From the NCBI RefSeq assembly GCF_037113415.1, contig NZ_CP146608.1:1508501-1572500 (forward strand): a stretch of DNA of 64,000 bases, in the 5' to 3' direction. Of the stretch, positions 25,591-33,862 are shown piece by piece. The notes below the pieces were generated by a model that was given only the letters and a program-made list of their open reading frames with translations, did no database searches and was not told the origin of the DNA. How positions within the stretch are numbered: the stretch's first letter is position 1; each line of letters begins with the position of its first letter. The DNA is from Devosia sp. XK-2. GTDB taxonomy: Bacteria; Pseudomonadota; Alphaproteobacteria; Rhizobiales; Devosiaceae. The position numbers and the translations under genes were made by a program.

Positions 25591-28047
25591 GTGAGCAACC
25601 GTATCGACCAATTATTGAGCGCGTTGACGCTGGAAGAGAAGGTTGCGCTTCTGTCAGGCGAAGACTTCTGGTCGGTCCCAGCCATTGAAAGGCTGGGAAT
25701 CGGCAAGTTGAGAGTGACCGATGGTCCGAATGGCGCGCGCGGTGGTGGTTCACTCATTGGCGGCGTGAAGTCCGCGAGTTTCCCCGTCGGCATTGCAATT
25801 GGCGCCACCTGGAATGTCGAGCTGGCCGAGCAGATCGGCGCGGCCCTGGCGGACGAAGTCAAATCCAAGAATGCCCATATGCTGCTGGCCCCGACGGTGA
25901 ATATACATCGCTCGGTTACGAACGGGCGGAACTTTGAGTGCTATTCCGAAGATCCGATCCTCTCGGCGGAACTGGCCGTCGGGTACATCAATGGCCTGCA
26001 AGGGCAGGGGGTCGGCGCCACCATCAAGCATTTCGTCGGCAATGAAAGCGAGATCGAGCGGACGACCATGTCCAGCGAAATCAGCGAGCGGGCGCTGCGC
26101 GAGATCTATCTGGTCCCCTTCGAATGGGCGGTAAAGAAGGCTAGCACATGGGGCGTGATGAGCTCCTACAATCGGCTCAATGGCACCTATACATCCGAGC
26201 ATAATTGGCTGCTCTCGACGGTGCTGCGCCAGGAATGGGGCTATGACGGCATCGTCATGTCCGACTGGTTCGGCAGCCATTCCACCGCACCAACGGTCAA
26301 TGCCGGCCTGGACTTGGAAATGCCCGGCCCCACGCGCGATCGCGGCCAGAAGCTCGTCGATGCGGTAAGGGCCGGCGAGGTCGCCACGGATGTGCTCGAC
26401 AAGCGCGTGGGGGCAATGCTTCGCCTTATGGGGCGGGTTGGTTCACTGGATGATCACCGCCCCTTTCAGGAGCACGCCGAGAACCGGCCCGAACACCGCG
26501 CGCTGATCCGTCGTGCCGGCGCCGAGGGCACGGTTCTGCTCGCAAACAACGGCGTGCTGCCGCTGTCCGGAGCCGGCAAGGTCGCGGTCATCGGTCCGAA
26601 CGCCAAGATGGCACAGATCATGGGCGGCGGCTCTGCTCAGCTCAACGCGCATTACCGCATTTCGCCATGGGAAGGCTTAAGCGCCGCACTTGGCGCGGAT
26701 CGGCTTTCCTACGTCGCTGGGTGTACCAATCATCGCTTTGAGCCGGTATTGCGGGGCACCTTCAGCGTCCAATATTTCGACAATCACAGTCTGTCCGGGC
26801 AGCCGGTCCATACCGGCACGATGGACGACGCCCAGGCCTTCTGGATCGGTGCTGTCGCCGAGGGCAAGGTCGATCCACTGCATTTCTCTGCGCGCATCTC
26901 GGGCACCTTCACGCCCGAACAATCCGGTGAGCATCGCGTTGGCGTTTACGCGGCCGGTTTCGCCAAAGTGTTCGTCGACGGCCGGCTGGTAGCCGACGCC
27001 TGGACGAACTGGACCAAGGGCCGGACTTTCTTCGAGGAAGGCTGCGACGAGGTCGTCGGCACGGTGGTGCTTGAGGCCGGCCGCGCGCATGACATTGTCA
27101 TCGAATTCGCGACCAAGGATTTTGCCACGCTCGGCCTGGCTGCCTTTGCGGCAGGCATTGGTCTGCCACTGGGTGACGAGGCGATCGAAGCGGCCGTCCA
27201 GGCCGCCCGCGACGCGGAAACCGCTATTGTTTTCGTCGGCCGCAATGGCGAGTGGGACACTGAAGGAAGCGACTTGCAGGGCATCGTTCTGCCGGGCCGC
27301 CAGAATGAATTGGTCAAGGCCGTGGCCGCCGCCAATCCACGCACCGTTGTGGTGTTGCAGACTGGTGGGCCTGTCGAGATGCCGTGGGTCGCCGATGTCG
27401 CGGCCGTGCTTCAGGCCTGGTATCCGGGCCAGGAGGCCGGCAATGCGATAGCGGATGTGCTGACCGGTGCCGCCGACCCGGGCGGACGGCTGCCGCAGAC
27501 CTTTCCGGTACGCTGGGCCGACAATCCCGCCCATAGCCAGGACAGGGAAATCTATCCGGGCCTTGAAGGCAAGGTACGGTACGAGGAAGGCATATTTGTC
27601 GGCTACCGGCATTACGATCGCATCGGTATGACCCCGCTCTATCCCTTTGGATATGGCCTGAGCTACACCAGTTTTGCCCTATCCGGGCTCACTGTAGACG
27701 ACACGCGCTTCGAAGCCGATGGTACCGTGAGCGTGTCGTTCACGGTGACCAATACGGGCGTCCGTCCGGGCTCGACGGTTGTGCAGCTCTATGTGCGCGA
27801 CGAGAAGTCGACAGAACCCCGCCCCGCCAAGGAATTGAAGGCATTCAGCAAGGTGGCCCTGGCGCCCGGCCAGTCAAACACCGTCAACCTGTCGCTCGAT
27901 GCTCGGGCTTTCGCCTGGTATCGCGAGGCGGCCGGCCATTGGCTCGTCGAGGCCGGCGCATTCGCGCTTCTGATCGGTCAGTCATCGCTCGATCTGCCGC
28001 TGCGTGCCGATCTGACACGCTCAACCACGCTCATGCTGCCCGTCTGA
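25591..28047 (+). CDS. glycoside hydrolase family 3 beta-glucosidase with PA14 insert
   Basis: This 818-residue protein removes terminal beta-linked glucose (or similar) units from oligosaccharides. Order: GH3 N-terminal barrel (about 1-290) with nucleophile D225 in GIVMSDWFGSHST; GH3 C-terminal domain, split by a PA14 domain (about 385-525, YFDNHSLSGQPV and FTPEQSGEHRVGVYAAG) likely to bind sugar; then a C-terminal fibronectin III-like domain (FTVTNTGVRPGSTVVQLYV). There is no signal peptide, so it acts in the cytoplasm. The GTG start is set by GGAGGAAG, which lies in a perfect hairpin. The exact substrate cannot be read from sequence. Confidence 0.9.
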   Translation: MSNRIDQLLSALTLEEKVALLSGEDFWSVPAIERLGIGKLRVTDGPNGARGGGSLIGGVKSASFPVGIAIGATWNVELAEQIGAALADEVKSKNAHMLLAPTVNIHRSVTNGRNFECYSEDPILSAELAVGYINGLQGQGVGATIKHFVGNESEIERTTMSSEISERALREIYLVPFEWAVKKASTWGVMSSYNRLNGTYTSEHNWLLSTVLRQEWGYDGIVMSDWFGSHSTAPTVNAGLDLEMPGPTRDRGQKLVDAVRAGEVATDVLDKRVGAMLRLMGRVGSLDDHRPFQEHAENRPEHRALIRRAGAEGTVLLANNGVLPLSGAGKVAVIGPNAKMAQIMGGGSAQLNAHYRISPWEGLSAALGADRLSYVAGCTNHRFEPVLRGTFSVQYFDNHSLSGQPVHTGTMDDAQAFWIGAVAEGKVDPLHFSARISGTFTPEQSGEHRVGVYAAGFAKVFVDGRLVADAWTNWTKGRTFFEEGCDEVVGTVVLEAGRAHDIVIEFATKDFATLGLAAFAAGIGLPLGDEAIEAAVQAARDAETAIVFVGRNGEWDTEGSDLQGIVLPGRQNELVKAVAAANPRTVVVLQTGGPVEMPWVADVAAVLQAWYPGQEAGNAIADVLTGAADPGGRLPQTFPVRWADNPAHSQDREIYPGLEGKVRYEEGIFVGYRHYDRIGMTPLYPFGYGLSYTSFALSGLTVDDTRFEADGTVSVSFTVTNTGVRPGSTVVQLYVRDEKSTEPRPAKELKAFSKVALAPGQSNTVNLSLDARAFAWYREAAGHWLVEAGAFALLIGQSSLDLPLRADLTRSTTLMLPV

Positions 28048-28617
28048 TCAGGCGGCATGATGCTCGGCGGCATAAAGACCGAGATAGAAGTCCAGATCGC
28101 CGGTCCGTAGCCCTAGCGCGTCCAGCACGCCACCCATAAAGCTGATCGGGGCCGTGCCGGGCGCGGTGATAATACCGCGGTCCAGCACCGCTCGCGGTGA
28201 GCCGACATAGAATGCGCCGCCCGCATAACCGGTATCGGGCAATGTCTCCGGCCCATTAGCCGTATGGCGGACATCATCGAGCAAGCCGGCGCGCGCCAGC
28301 GCTAGTACCCCGTCGCAGATACCACCGATCACGCGCCCTTTTTCGCGGGCGGCCCTCAGGAGTTCGGAAATGTCCGGCGCGTCCGGCTGGGACCATGTCG
28401 TCCCGCCATTGACCAGAATGGCGTCTATATCATCGACATCTATCTCTTCGATGGCCAGATGCGGCATGACCCTGAGCCCGCCCGCGGAGGTCACTGGCTC
28501 GCCGCCTGATGTCGCAAATCTGGTCTCGAGGTGATAATATTGCCGGGCGCCGGCATTGAGCAGGGCCGTTTCCCAATCGGCAAAGCCGGGCGTCAAAATT
28601 GTCAGAAGCGTCTTCAT
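28048..28617 (-). CDS. DJ-1/PfpI-family protein
   Basis: This 189-residue class I glutamine-amidotransferase-like protein has the nucleophile-elbow cysteine C101 in GGICDGVLALARAGLLDD and the acidic partner E16 in FADWETALL, as in DJ-1/YajL. H118 in DDVRHTANG may act as the third residue. Members are deglycases, chaperones or proteases; which one applies here is unclear. Its stop codon abuts the stop of the convergent GH3 gene with no spacer. The ATG has GGAGA upstream. Confidence 0.8.
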   Translation of the reverse strand: MKTLLTILTPGFADWETALLNAGARQYYHLETRFATSGGEPVTSAGGLRVMPHLAIEEIDVDDIDAILVNGGTTWSQPDAPDISELLRAAREKGRVIGGICDGVLALARAGLLDDVRHTANGPETLPDTGYAGGAFYVGSPRAVLDRGIITAPGTAPISFMGGVLDALGLRTGDLDFYLGLYAAEHHAA

Positions 28618-28738
28618 CGCATGTCTCCACAGTTCTTTCTTTGGTCACCGTGGAATGCGCGCGTGACAGGCGGTGTCAGCACCTTCACATGGCCGTCAGC
28701 GTGCCGGGGCTTTCTTGAGATTGGCCGGATCGGCTGAT

Positions 28739-29941
28739 ATGAGAGGCGCGCTTTTGCCTCTCGTTCCCCGGAGTCGTTTCATCTTGCTGCTTGTTCGTCG
28801 ATTGCTGCTCGCTCTGGTCTTGTCTTTTGCCGGCTTCGGCCAGGCCTGGGCAAATCCGATGCTGCTGGTGGATCGCGCGACGCTTCAGGTTCTCTATGCG
28901 CAGGATGCGGGCCAGCCATGGCACCCGGCCTCCCTGACCAAGCTGATGACCGCCTATGTTGCATTTGAGGAGGTGGCCAAGGGCACCGTGACGCTGGACA
29001 CGCCGATCACCATCTCCCGCAACGCGTTCAACCAGGCGCCCAGCAAATCCGGCCTCAAGGTCGACAGCACGGTATCGCTGAAGGACGCGCTCTATCTGCT
29101 GGTCGTAAAGTCCGCCAACGACATTGCCGTCGCCATTGCAGAGACCATCGGCGGCAACGAAGCCAATTTCGTCGCCATGATGAATGAGACGGCGGGACGC
29201 ATGGGCCTGACGGCAACTCACTTCGTCAATCCCCACGGCCTACATGACCCTCGACAGGTGTCCAGCGCGCGCGACCTGGCCGTCATCGCCCTTTATATCG
29301 AACAGAGCTTTCCCCAATATCTGCCCATGTTCCGGACCGGCGTGGTCAACATGGGCAAGGCGCGCCTGGAATCGAACAATGCTTTGCTTGAAGGCTTTGC
29401 CGGCACGACGGGAATGAAGACCGGCTATGTCTGCGCCTCTGGTCTTAACATTGTCGCAACGGTGGACCGCAATGGCCGGCAGCTTCTGGCGGTCGTCTTG
29501 GGCGGATCATCCGGTCGCGAGCGCAACGAGCGGGCCGCCGAGCTTTTCGTCAACGCGCTCAGTGGACGCCTGCAACCGACAGGGCAGTCGGTTCTTTCTC
29601 TCGCCAATGCCGTCGGCACGACGCCAGTCGACATGCGGCCCCTGATTTGCGGCAAGGACGCCAAGGCCTATGTCGCCGCGCAGGAAGCGGCCTTTCCCAT
29701 GGGGCTTGAGGATCAGCCGACCTATCTGACCGATGAGATCGCGGTGAGCGAATATACCGCCGTTGACCTCGGACGCATCAGGACCGGTATTGCCTTGCCG
29801 CGCCCGCGGCCGGCACACATGCCGATGTTTACCGGTACCGCGCCGGTCGAAAGCGCGGCTCTGGACGATGCATTGCGCCCAAGCCTGACCGGAACGGGGA
29901 TCGCCATCGATCTGCCGCGTCCGCGTCCCGCCGACCTATAG
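28739..29941 (+). CDS. D-alanyl-D-alanine carboxypeptidase (class C low-molecular-weight PBP)
   Basis: This protein is about 400 residues long and trims the terminal D-Ala of peptidoglycan stem peptides in the periplasm. Signal peptide about 14-38 (FILLLVRRLLLALVLSFAG, cleavage after AWA); active-site triads SLTK 65-68, SAN 125-127 and KTG 227-229. After the catalytic domain is a tail containing LPRPRPA twice (near the end and about 40 residues earlier). The start is uncertain: ATG 28739 is used, but a TTG at 28784 has GGAG upstream and would still include the signal peptide. It resembles DacA/DacF. Confidence 0.88.
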   Translation: MRGALLPLVPRSRFILLLVRRLLLALVLSFAGFGQAWANPMLLVDRATLQVLYAQDAGQPWHPASLTKLMTAYVAFEEVAKGTVTLDTPITISRNAFNQAPSKSGLKVDSTVSLKDALYLLVVKSANDIAVAIAETIGGNEANFVAMMNETAGRMGLTATHFVNPHGLHDPRQVSSARDLAVIALYIEQSFPQYLPMFRTGVVNMGKARLESNNALLEGFAGTTGMKTGYVCASGLNIVATVDRNGRQLLAVVLGGSSGRERNERAAELFVNALSGRLQPTGQSVLSLANAVGTTPVDMRPLICGKDAKAYVAAQEAAFPMGLEDQPTYLTDEIAVSEYTAVDLGRIRTGIALPRPRPAHMPMFTGTAPVESAALDDALRPSLTGTGIAIDLPRPRPADL

Positions 29942-29949
29942 CGCCACCG

Positions 29950-30180
29950 CTATTCCGGTGACGTAACCACGAATTTGAGGTGTCCGTCGCTGTTTACTTC
30001 GAGGCAGGCGTAGCCTTTCTGGCGACAATAGAGCGGGATGTCGATTTTCGCCATCGGATCGGTCGCGAGCACGATGACGCGCCGGACAGGACCAGTACCC
30101 GCCAACCGCTTCTCGAGTTTAAGGACGGGCAGGGGGCATTTTAGCCCCCTGGCATCGATGATGTCGTCGTCAATTGCCAA
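29950..30180 (-). CDS. TusA-family sulfurtransferase-like protein
   Basis: This protein of about 76 residues contains DIIDARGLKCPLPVLKLEKRL, the TusA motif with the active-site Cys in CPLP, and the typical AxDPMAKIDIPLYCRQKGY block. TusA proteins relay sulfur for tRNA thiolation or other pathways. The chosen TTG at 30180 lies inside the end of the CAP gene, overlapping it by 11 nt; an ATG at 30203 is a longer alternative. The overlap indicates coupling to the upstream lipoprotein gene. The family is clear; the start and the pathway are not. Confidence 0.8.
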   Translation of the reverse strand: MAIDDDIIDARGLKCPLPVLKLEKRLAGTGPVRRVIVLATDPMAKIDIPLYCRQKGYACLEVNSDGHLKFVVTSPE

Positions 30181-30655
30181 GGACGAGCACCCAGTAAACG
30201 CCATAGCTCGACGACGGATTGTAGACCACGGCCACGCCGGCCTTGCTGGCGGGGGCCGCCAGACCCACAGCATCGGAGGCATTGTTGCGCCAGCCCGAGA
30301 ATGTTTCGGCGAAGGTGGCATAACCAGCGCTCAATTTCATCTGCGCCAGCGCCTGCGGCTTGGACGGCGCGGTGCCAGTCTGCGCATATTGGCCGGCCAG
30401 CGCCTGTGCCGTTGCGTTCAGACCGGAATCGGCCATCAGCGCCGGCATGTTGCGGGTCGCGCGATAGGCATTGATTAGGCCGATGGCCTGTTGGGAATCC
30501 AGCCGCGCATTGGGCTGATCCATGCGCGCGGAAAGGGCCGGTGCCAAGGCGGCGGGCGTGGCCGCTCCGCCACCGAAAGAGGAACAGGCGGCCAGCACAA
30601 CGGCTGTTCCGACGGTCGCTGCGCCAAGGGTCAGCATCCTGATAGTATTCGACAT
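30170..30655 (-). CDS. CAP-domain lipoprotein
   Basis: This 161-residue exported lipoprotein has a signal peptide with lipobox LAAC (MSNTIRMLTLGAATVGTAVV, then LAACSSF), followed by a CAP/SCP-like domain (IGLINAYRATRNMPALMADSGL). The usual CAP histidines are not obvious, so catalytic activity is doubtful. ATG 30655 with AAGGAA upstream is preferred over the open frame back to 30811, because it places a proper lipoprotein signal at the N-terminus. It overlaps the tusA-like gene at its 3' end. Confidence 0.78.
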   Translation of the reverse strand: MSNTIRMLTLGAATVGTAVVLAACSSFGGGAATPAALAPALSARMDQPNARLDSQQAIGLINAYRATRNMPALMADSGLNATAQALAGQYAQTGTAPSKPQALAQMKLSAGYATFAETFSGWRNNASDAVGLAAPASKAGVAVVYNPSSSYGVYWVLVLGN

Positions 30656-30955
30656 GAGTTTCCTTCCGGGACGTGTTCCGGGCGCTTCAGCCTTAACAGT
30701 CAACGCCTTCGCCCGCGTTAACGGCATGGGCCACGAGCAACCCGTTCGGCTCGGCGCGATCGTGGCACGTTGGAGCCGATAGCCAAACCGCCGGGCATGG
30801 CCGGCTAACAAACGTGCAAAATGGGCAGCATTGTGAGGGCCGGCAGCGCCCGGCCTCAGTCAACACAACAATCTCCACCCGGTTTATGCGCCTCCGCAAT
30901 GCGCGGACGACCGATCCAACTTGCCTGCTTGAACGCGAGACGCTACCAGCGCCTC
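30656..30955. other. 300-bp gap between divergent genes
   Basis: This region separates the CAP lipoprotein gene (minus) and the PfkB gene (plus). Reading frames run through it from both sides as upstream extensions of those genes, but none has a ribosome-binding site or recognisable domain. I see no RNA gene, repeat or clear promoter motif. It presumably holds two divergent promoters. Confidence 0.5.
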
Positions 30956-31993
30956 ATGACAAGACTGGGTTTTCTCGGAGCGATGAACCGCGACCTGGTC
31001 GCGCAAATGCCATGCGCGCCCATTCTGCAGGCGCTTGGCATCACGGCGCCGCCGCTGCTTGAAACCGCGGTTTCCAACGTGGTCGCGCGGCGCGGCGCTG
31101 AGTACCTGTTGGCCCTCGGCGCGTCGGAATATCTCGGCGGGTCGGCGTTTAACGCGGCCCGTATCACCGCCTTGCTGAACGACGACCAGGCGCTCGATCT
31201 TGCTTTTTTCGGTATCGCCGGCACCCTCGGCGAGGCGGTGCCGCATCGCGACGCTCTGGATAGTTGGGCCGTCGACACTTCAGGCGTCATGGTCAGCCCG
31301 ATCGCCCCGGCCGCATGTCTCGCAATGGTTGAGGCGCAAGGCCGGACCCTTCTCACCGCCAGCGGCGCCAATAGTGCCGTGGCGGATTGGTTGCGCCGCG
31401 ATATGGCCGGTCTGGCGGCATCAATTGCACGATGCGACATCATTCACGTCACCTCCTATCTCGATCCCGAAGCGCCGGCACTGATCGCGCGATTGTTGGA
31501 GCGCGCCCGCGAGCGCAACCCGCAGCTCATCGTTTCGCTTGATCCCGGTATGGGTTGGGTTGGCCCCGGCGGCATTGGCCTGCGGCAACTGCTCGCACAG
31601 ACCGACATCCTCCACCTCAACAGTGAAGAACTGACGCTGTTGCGCGGCGGCGCGGAACCCGCCTTGATCGGAACTGCAATGCGGCCCGGTTGGCTCATCG
31701 TGGCGCGAACCCATGACGGCGTGACCCTGCATTCAGCAGGTGAGCCATTCAAACGGAAATTGCCGTCCAGCCCGGTCCCGGCCGACTTCCGCGTTACCGA
31801 CGCGACAGGGGCGGGCGACACTTTTTGCGGTGCTTTTCTCTGGTCCTATTGTCGGGACGCGGCGCAACCCCTGGAGGCCGCCGCTCTGGGCTTTTCGCTT
31901 GCACGGCATAAGGTGTCCATGGCCGGTCCACTGGTTCTGACCGACGCCGTTCGGCGCGAGATCGCGGCTCACAAACTGGAGAAAAGCTGGTGA
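30956..31993 (+). CDS. PfkB-family carbohydrate/nucleoside kinase
   Basis: This 345-residue ribokinase-fold kinase carries the PfkB signature 2, DATGAGDTFCGAFL (about 281-294), with the catalytic base Asp in GAGD. YLGGSAFNAARI near the N-terminus is the substrate-binding Gly-rich block. The substrate (sugar or nucleoside) is not evident. The start is uncertain: ATG 30956 (MTRLGFLGAMNRD) is used, while in-frame starts exist upstream to 30821. The last codon TGG and the TGA stop lie inside the 3' end (CCA tail and discriminator) of the oppositely oriented tRNA-Arg gene. Confidence 0.8.
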   Translation: MTRLGFLGAMNRDLVAQMPCAPILQALGITAPPLLETAVSNVVARRGAEYLLALGASEYLGGSAFNAARITALLNDDQALDLAFFGIAGTLGEAVPHRDALDSWAVDTSGVMVSPIAPAACLAMVEAQGRTLLTASGANSAVADWLRRDMAGLAASIARCDIIHVTSYLDPEAPALIARLLERARERNPQLIVSLDPGMGWVGPGGIGLRQLLAQTDILHLNSEELTLLRGGAEPALIGTAMRPGWLIVARTHDGVTLHSAGEPFKRKLPSSPVPADFRVTDATGAGDTFCGAFLWSYCRDAAQPLEAAALGFSLARHKVSMAGPLVLTDAVRREIAAHKLEKSW

Positions 31994-32064
31994 TCCCGAC
32001 GCGATTCGAACGCGTGACCCCAGGATTAGGAATCCTGTGCTCTATCCTGCTGAGCTACGGGACC
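31988..32064 (-). tRNA. tRNA-Arg (anticodon CCT), CCA encoded
   Basis: On the minus strand a complete cloverleaf folds. Acceptor GGTCCCG pairs with CGGGATC (one G-T pair); the D-stem is GCTC/GAGC; the anticodon stem CAGGA/TCCTG encloses loop TTCCTAA, giving CCT; the variable loop is GGGTC; the T-stem ACGCG/CGCGT encloses TTCGAAT. The discriminator is A and CCA is encoded (31988-31990). It reads AGG codons. Its 3' end overlaps the stop region of the PfkB gene on the other strand by 6 bp. Confidence 0.95.
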
Positions 32065-32118
32065 AGCCGATGACCGACGTACCAGCCGGTGGCTGGACTT
32101 GCAAGATGGGCTCAGGGA

Positions 32119-32640
32119 ATGACTGATGTCGCAGCAGAGGCGAAGCCCTTTATCATTTTTCCGGATGATCGGTTCCAGGCCATCGCGACGCGCCGACCAG
32201 TGGATGCCAATCTGCGCGCTATTGGCCGCGATCTTCTGGCGGTGGCCGTTAAGGCCAACGCCTATGGCCTGGCCGCTGTCCATATTGGTCTCGTCGCTCC
32301 TGTAGTCGTTGTCAGCCTGGGCGACGCGGCCGGCCGGGACTATCACATCCTTTACAATCCGAGCATTGCCGGAACCTGGGGCGACCTGGTGCCGCGCAGG
32401 GAGGGGTCGGTTTCCATGCCGGGAATAGAGGTTGATATCGTCAGGCCAGACGGCGCTCGCATCGCCTTTGACGATGAAAATGGGGTCGCCCGGGAGCTCG
32501 CTCTGAACGGCTTTGCCGCCCGCGTGGCACAACATGAGATCGATCAGGTCAATGGTATCTTCTTCCTCTCCCGCGCATCGCGCCTCAAGCGGGACAGCGC
32601 GATCAAGCGCTTTGCCAAACTGAACCGTCGCATGGGTTGA
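32119..32640 (+). CDS. degenerate peptide deformylase-like protein
   Basis: This 173-residue protein has the overall peptide deformylase fold, but all three signature motifs are altered. Motif 1 is GLAAVHIG (50-57), with His where the catalytic Gln usually stands. Motif 2 is EGSVS (95-99), with S97 replacing the metal-ligand Cys of EGCLS. Motif 3 is HEIDQ (139-143), with Q143 replacing the second His ligand of HExxH. It therefore should not bind the catalytic iron, and is unlikely to deformylate nascent chains. It lies between tRNA-Arg and prfB. ATG 32119 has CAGGGA upstream. Confidence 0.82.
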   Translation: MTDVAAEAKPFIIFPDDRFQAIATRRPVDANLRAIGRDLLAVAVKANAYGLAAVHIGLVAPVVVVSLGDAAGRDYHILYNPSIAGTWGDLVPRREGSVSMPGIEVDIVRPDGARIAFDDENGVARELALNGFAARVAQHEIDQVNGIFFLSRASRLKRDSAIKRFAKLNRRMG

Positions 32641-32690
32641 TCCGCTGGTGGTGTTTCGCTACACGGACACGCACACGAAAAGGAAGACCA

Positions 32691-33816
32691 ATGCGCACGG
32701 AAATCGAAAAGACCGTCGCCGAAATCGAGCAGGTTCTGACCCTGCTGAGGAGGCATCTTTGACTGGGATACAGCTCAACTCCGTCTCGACGCGCTAAACG
32801 CGCAAACCGAATCTCCCGATTTCTGGAACGATCCTGAAAAGGCCCGCGTCACCATGCGCGAGCGCGACGAGCTCGACGTTGCCGTGAAGACGGTGCGTGA
32901 GCTTGAGGCCGGCATCAGGGATAATTCCGAACTCATCGAACTGGGTGAGGGCGAGGGCGACGAGGAGATCGTGCGCGACGCGGAAAATGCCCTGATCGAA
33001 CTCAGACAAACGGCGCGACGCACCCAGATCGAAACGTTGCTGTCCGGCGAAGTCGACGGCAATGATTGCTATGTCGAAATCCACTCGGGCGCCGGCGGCA
33101 CCGAGAGCCAGGACTGGGCGAGCATGCTCTTGCGCATGTATACGCGCTGGGCCGAAGCCCGGAAGATGAAGGTCGAAACCATCGAAATGCACGATGGTGA
33201 AGAGGCCGGCATCAAGTCCGCGACCATTCTGGTCAAGGGCCACAATGCCTATGGCTGGATGAAGACTGAAAGCGGTGTGCACCGCCTGGTCCGTATTAGT
33301 CCCTACGATTCGGCCGCTCGCCGTCATACGAGTTTTTCGAGCGTCTGGGTCTATCCGGTGGTTGACGACAATATCGACATTGAAATCCGCGAAGCCGATC
33401 TCAAGATCGATACCTATCGGGCCTCCGGCGCCGGTGGTCAGCACGTCAACACCACCGACTCGGCCATCCGCATCACCCATGTGCCCACCGGTATTATCGT
33501 GGCCTGCCAGCAGGAACGCAGCCAGCACAAGAACCGCGCCACGGCTATGAACATGCTCAAGGCTAGGCTCTATGAAATGGAGCTGCAAAAGCGCGAAGAA
33601 GCGGCGAATGCTCAGGCGGCGAGCAAGACCGAGATTGGCTGGGGGCACCAGATTCGCTCTTATGTGCTGCAACCTTACCAGATGGTCAAGGATCTGCGGA
33701 CGGGCGTCGAAAGCGGCCAGCCTTCGGTCGTTCTGGACGGTGATCTCGATGACTTCATGGAGGCCGCGCTGGCCCAGCGCGTCGGTGTTGCCACCGATGT
33801 TGCTGCCGAAGACTAG
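32691..33816 (+). CDS. prfB: peptide chain release factor 2 (programmed +1 frameshift)
   Basis: RF2 terminates translation at UGA and UAA. A first frame of 23 codons from ATG 32691 (AAGGAAG upstream) ends at TGA 32760-32762. The remaining 351 codons continue in the +1 frame from 32761, giving 374 residues, normal for RF2. The GGQ catalytic motif is in [18 protein letters not shown]. The codon-recognition motif SPF reads SPY ([15 protein letters not shown]), which is common in Alphaproteobacteria. An ATG-initiated frame from 32854 alone would lack the N-terminal domain. A palindrome follows the gene. Confidence 0.95.
32748..32763 (+). promoter_or_regulatory. prfB autoregulatory +1 frameshift site
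   Basis: AGGAGG (32748-32753), an internal Shine-Dalgarno, lies 3 nt before the slippery CTT (32757-32759) and the in-frame UGA followed by C (32760-32763). Scarce RF2 lets the ribosome slip from CTT T into the +1 frame (GAC TGG GAT). The arrangement matches the E. coli prfB site. Confidence 0.93.
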
Positions 33817-33830
33817 GCGGAAAAGTCGGG

Positions 33831-33856
33831 AGGGTCCCGAACGATGTTCGGGCCCT
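33831..33856. terminator. imperfect hairpin between prfB and the M23 gene
   Basis: AGGGTCCCGAA (33831-33841) pairs with TTCGGGCCCT (33847-33856) with one bulged base and a 5-nt loop. It lies between convergent genes but lacks a T-run, so terminator function is tentative. Confidence 0.5.
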
Positions 33857-33862
33857 CATCGC

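Noticed and set aside
31988..32064. tRNA-Arg as the attachment site of a present-day genomic island
   Set aside because: No integrase, mobility gene or repeated tRNA fragment is visible on either side within the window.
32760..32762. In-frame stop early in prfB, as if a pseudogene
   Set aside because: The internal Shine-Dalgarno and CTT-TGA-C context match the conserved programmed frameshift, so the gene is intact.
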